Positions 35,572 to 64,000 of a DNA stretch of 64,000 nucleotides are shown piece after piece. The notes beneath the pieces are model-generated. The model was given only the letters and a program-made list of their open reading frames with translations, searched no databases and was not told the DNA's origin. Location: positions 34,620,585 to 34,684,584 of the forward strand of contig NC_088101.1 in NCBI RefSeq assembly GCF_036370855.1, read 5' to 3'. The stretch comes from Dromaius novaehollandiae. Taxonomy: Eukaryota > Chordata > Aves > Casuariiformes > Dromaiidae. Position 1 is the first letter of the stretch. Every line of letters begins with the position of its first letter. The translations under genes were made by a program, and so were the position numbers.

Positions 35572-37160
35572 CTATTAAATAGCAATATAAGTTGAAGAGC
35601 TATAGAGTATACAGCTGGAACCAGAGTACAAAACAAGTTCTACAGAATATAAAATTCCTAGTGTCAGAATGTAAGCCATCATGTAATTATTGGGAATCAG
35701 GCAATAAAAAATAAATTATAACTGTCCAGTGAGGCATTTTTCTACACCTTGCTTAGAAAGACTTCATGCAGGCTAGCGACGGACAGTAAGGAGAAAAAAA
35801 AAAGAGTTCCCCAAGAATGGGGAGAAAAAAACCCATAGGGAATCCACTCCACACTGAAAACTGATTTGGTCCTATGACTGCTGCTTATCCGATATAACAT
35901 TTCCTCATGAGAGCTACTACATCATCCTGCTTGCTTTATCAAGCTTATGAGTTCTCTGAAACAGGGAACATCTTCAATCTGCATTTTGCTCAAGAAAAGG
36001 GGATATTAATCAATTGAATACAACCAAAAATGAGAAAAAAATGGCAAATAAACATAAGTTTACTAAGGCATACCACCCCTAGCATATGCCTAGGTCTTCC
36101 TGGGTATGCTTAAAAAAGAAGACCAGCTGGGGAAACAATGTTCCTTAAGCCAAGGGACTTAAGGAATTAATTCCTAGGTGGTGTCTCTTTTGAAGCTTGC
36201 AACAGACAGGAACTTAGTAAGTTGTTCAATTTTATAAAGAAAATCAAAACATAGACTTTGGGAAATGTAACTAGTCACCATACCTGCTTCAATCTTGACA
36301 CCTGTTATAGACCACATGCAAGCAGATTGTAGTCTTGCCTTCAATTCACCAGCATCTGGGAATAGCTAAATTTAGCAAAACAAAGTACAGACACTTACTA
36401 GAACCCACAGGGCAGCAGTGGTGCCAAAAGCCAAGCCAACTCCAAACCAGTTTGGATGGTCATAATTAGGTTTTCTTGCAACAAATGCAGAACGAGTCAA
36501 AACTAAAAAGACAGAAAATACCAAAGGTGAATATTCTTCAGGTTTTGAATGCCAAGTCAATCACTGACACTCATACAATTAGGGGGAAAAAATTAAACAA
36601 ATCCCATTATCTTTATTACTTTTTATCGTATAAATGACCTCTGCCCCTTTCTAGACACAGCACAGCATCCGCTCCCAGAGCGCAGGGGAACGAGAGATAG
36701 GACGGGGAAAGCAGAAGCGTAGCACAGGTCAGAGAAACGCCCTCTCCCTTCCCCCGGACCACACGACCGGCCCCATCCTACTGCGTCGGGCTCCCATTCC
36801 CGTTTGCTGCCCCGCGCTGACAGCTCCCGGCCCCCCTCCGCACAGCCGGGGCGCCTCCCCGCCCCCCGAGAAGGAGCCCTTCATTTCAAACATATGAGAA
36901 GATTTATTGGCTTCGATTAAATGCAATTAAATTAATTAAAGGCCGCAGCCCGCACGAACAACAACGCTCCCGCAGCGTCGGCGGAGAACAGACCTAAAAC
37001 ACGGCCAAAACGGACTCTCCAGCCCCACACCGCCCGCCCGCCCAACCCCCTGGAAAGCCACGACAGGCCGAACCCCGCTCCGCTCCCGCCGCCACTCACC
37101 GAGCCCCGGCGTCCCGGCCGCCAGCCGCAGCCCTTTGACCAGCCGCAGCGGCGCTGCCAT
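35488..37160 (-). CDS. NDUFC1: NDUFC1, NADH:ubiquinone oxidoreductase subunit C1 (KFYI)
   Basis: Coding exons on the minus strand are 37160-37100, 36502-36399 and 35571-35488, giving 82 aa (human 76). It is an accessory subunit in the membrane arm of mitochondrial complex I. Residues 1-20 form a basic presequence (MAAPLRLVKGLRLAAGTPGL). Exon 2 carries KPNYDHPNWFGVGLAFGTT and a single membrane helix ending ALWVLL. Exon 3 carries HHNEDVMEYERR, matching human QHNEDILEYKRR. All junctions are GT-AG and in frame. The ATG lies in strong Kozak context (AAGATGG). The C-terminus runs about 8 residues past the human-like end and contains two cysteines (KCTGCS). Confidence 0.95.
36399..36502 (-). CDS. 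NDUFC1: NDUFC1 coding exon 2
   Basis: The acceptor is CTGTCTTTTTAG|TTTTGAC and the donor is GTTCTA|GTAAGTGT. It encodes residues 21-55, including the conserved PNWFGVGLAFGTT block and the membrane helix. It ends in phase 0. Confidence 0.95.
37100..37160 (-). CDS. NDUFC1: NDUFC1 coding exon 1
   Basis: It encodes residues 1-20 plus one base of codon 21. The donor is GGCTCG|GTGAGTGG. It is the mitochondrial targeting segment, with Arg and Lys and no acidic residues. Confidence 0.93.
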
Positions 37161-37164
37161 CTTG
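37153..37164 (-). promoter_or_regulatory. YY1-like element overlapping the NDUFC1 ATG
   Basis: The minus strand reads CAAGATGGCAGC, one base from the common YY1 downstream element CAAGATGGCGGC. The ATG of the motif is the start codon itself. This arrangement is known in TATA-less housekeeping, ribosomal and mitochondrial genes. Confidence 0.6.
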
Positions 37165-37200
37165 CCCGCTCCGCCCCGCCCAGCACCGGGGGGGCAGCAC

Positions 37201-37215
37201 GGGGGGGGGGGGGGG
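37201..37215 (+). repeat. G15 run in the NDUFC1 promoter or 5' UTR
   Basis: Fifteen G on the plus strand, with another G7 run a few bases before it. On the NDUFC1 coding strand this is a C run about 41 bases before the ATG. It could form a G-quadruplex or i-motif. Confidence 0.9.
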
Positions 37216-37479
37216 CAGCGTCGCCTAGCGGCGAGAGGGCGCTGCCGACGGTCAGCCGCCAACGGCCAGCGGGCAACGGCCAACGGCCGCGCGGGCGCAC
37301 CGCCTCGCACGGGCAGCCGGGGCCGCCTCCGTCCCCCCGCCGCATCTTTCCTATCCCGTCGCTCCTCCGAGCCAAACGGCCCGTGTGGGTGTCTGTCAGC
37401 TCCTACCTCACGGGCAACCTGCGCTGCAGCTCCCCTCGGCACCGTGAGCGCATGGACGCCTCCTTTGCTGCTGTGGTTT

Positions 37480-38190
37480 TCCAACGAAGGTGCCTCAGCG
37501 GACAAGCCCCAGCACTCAAATCCACGGCCCAGGACCAGCACTTGGGACCTTTTTTGGTGCTTATGATGCCATATGTGGTGAAAGGCCTGGCACTGGTAGG
37601 TGGGACATCCACCTCACAGGAGAACGCAGGCAGGTTGTGTGGCTCTTACTAAAGACAGATCATCGCACCCATAATTGCATTTGCTTATAATAGAACATGC
37701 TGACACTGCACGCCATTTAATTGCTTGTACAGCTACATGTGTAGCATGTGTTATGATCTGCACAGCTCCAGGAAGGAAAAAGGTGAGAACAAAGTGCGTG
37801 GCTCCCAGAGAGCAAGAGTTGACTAGTCCGCAAGTCATCCGGTTGCTACAGGGCTGGAAGGGTGGGCCGCTCGTCCTGTTCGTGCATAAAACTGGTTCTG
37901 CGAGACTAGGGTGATGTTACAGGAAGAAGAGCAGTGTCACAACTGCGGGCGTGGGCACAACTGCTGAAAAACACGGCATTACACATATAATCTGCCCTCA
38001 GTAGTAATTACTCACCGCTTTCTTAAGCGTACGTATAAATTAAAAGCACCTAAGAGAGTATTATATTCCTTAGGACTATAAATTGCCGCACTGGGCAACT
38101 AAAGCTTGAAGCGAAGGCACCTGAGCGCAGGCGGAGGCGCGGTGCTCTCCAGCACAGCGTGCCCCTAGGCGGTCCCCCAGCCTTTCCCAA
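37480..38190. other. Spacer between divergent NDUFC1 and NAA15
   Basis: The two ATGs are 1502 bases apart, in divergent orientation. The two CpG islands are separated by about 700 bases of lower GC content that contain no recognised feature. A shared bidirectional promoter is therefore possible, but two separate promoters look more likely. Confidence 0.6.
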
Positions 38191-38661
38191 CCTAATACAC
38201 GAAGTTGCTGCCGCCGCCCGCCCCAGCGCCGCCCGGTATCCCTTGCACGGGGCGCGGGCAGGGCGGGGCGGCGGGGTCGCGGCGCATGCGCGCGGGGCGC
38301 TGTGACCCGGCTGGGGAAGCCCTCGGCGGTGGCCATTTTGGCGGCGCCTCTCTCCGGCCTGCTCAGTTACCACGTGAACCGCCGCCTGGGACTCGGCGCG
38401 GGGCAGGGGGAGCCCGGCGCGCGTACGGCGGCCGGGAGGGGCCGGGCCGGCGGCCGGCGGGAGCGCGGAGGGCAGGCGGGCGGGAGGGGGGGGGGTGGGG
38501 AGGCCGTGGCGGCGGCGGCGGCCAGACTCCGGCGGGGAGGCTCCCGGCAGCGGCGACCGAGCGACGGCAGCGGGACGCAGCCCGCCCACCCCCTCCACCC
38601 CCCCGGAGCCTCTCGGCGGCGCCGGAGCTAGCGGCGGCGGCGGGCCGGGCGCGGCGGGACG

Positions 38662-64000
<25,339 letters not shown>

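Larger units (their letters stand above)
36750..37480 (-). promoter_or_regulatory. NDUFC1: CpG-island promoter of NDUFC1
   Basis: GC/CpG-rich sequence spans exon 1 and both flanks. No TATA box is visible. A YY1-like element overlaps the start codon (37164-37153). A G15 run (C15 on the coding strand) lies about 41 bases upstream of the ATG, and three CAACGG motifs lie about 100-126 bases upstream. Confidence 0.75.

Noticed and set aside
36936-37541. 201-codon minus-strand frame
   Set aside because: It contains NDUFC1 exon 1 in frame, but it is open only because the flanks are GC-rich. Splicing to exon 2 at 36502 gives the conserved protein.

Overview
The window is vertebrate nuclear DNA, most likely from a bird. 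It has compact but intron-rich genes with GT-AG splice junctions, very GC-rich first exons in CpG islands, AT-rich introns and almost no recognisable transposons. No mammalian SINEs or LINEs are evident, and there is at best one degenerate CR1-like end. Nothing looks bacterial, viral or plasmid-borne: no operons, CRISPR arrays, insertion sequences or rRNA genes were seen.

Three protein-coding genes can be reconstructed exon by exon. MGARP, on the minus strand, is assembled here as six coding exons from 32875 down to 10043 (246 codons). It encodes a small mitochondrial membrane protein with an acidic, Ala/Glu-rich tail. NDUFC1, on the minus strand, has three coding exons from 37160 down to 35488 (82 codons) and encodes a small accessory subunit of respiratory complex I. 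NAA15, on the plus strand, starts at 38662. Nine exons (338 codons) are visible to 63753, and the gene runs off the right edge. It encodes the auxiliary, ribosome-anchoring subunit of the NatA N-terminal acetyltransferase. The order MGARP-NDUFC1-NAA15, with the first two divergent from NAA15, matches the human 4q31.1 neighbourhood as I remember it, so this is conserved synteny.

Layout: 1 to about 9050 is gene-poor sequence downstream of MGARP, with no exon recognised. From about 9050 to 33080 is the MGARP gene, dominated by a 14-kb intron. From about 33080 to 35160 is intergenic. From 35164 to about 37480 are NDUFC1 and its CpG-island promoter. From 37480 to 38190 is the short spacer between NDUFC1 and NAA15. 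From 38190 to 64000 is the first part of NAA15, including a 16.2-kb first intron.

Two of the genes encode mitochondrial proteins and the third acts at the ribosome on nascent chains. They share a neighbourhood and CpG-island promoters, but nothing in the sequence makes them one pathway. I found no convincing undescribed system. The more interesting signals are local: the unusual MGARP 3' exon structure, a YY1-type element sitting on the NDUFC1 start codon, CAACGG clusters near two promoters, a 42-bp perfectly alternating purine-pyrimidine tract, a GC-containing 23-bp palindrome and a C9-T9-G14 block.
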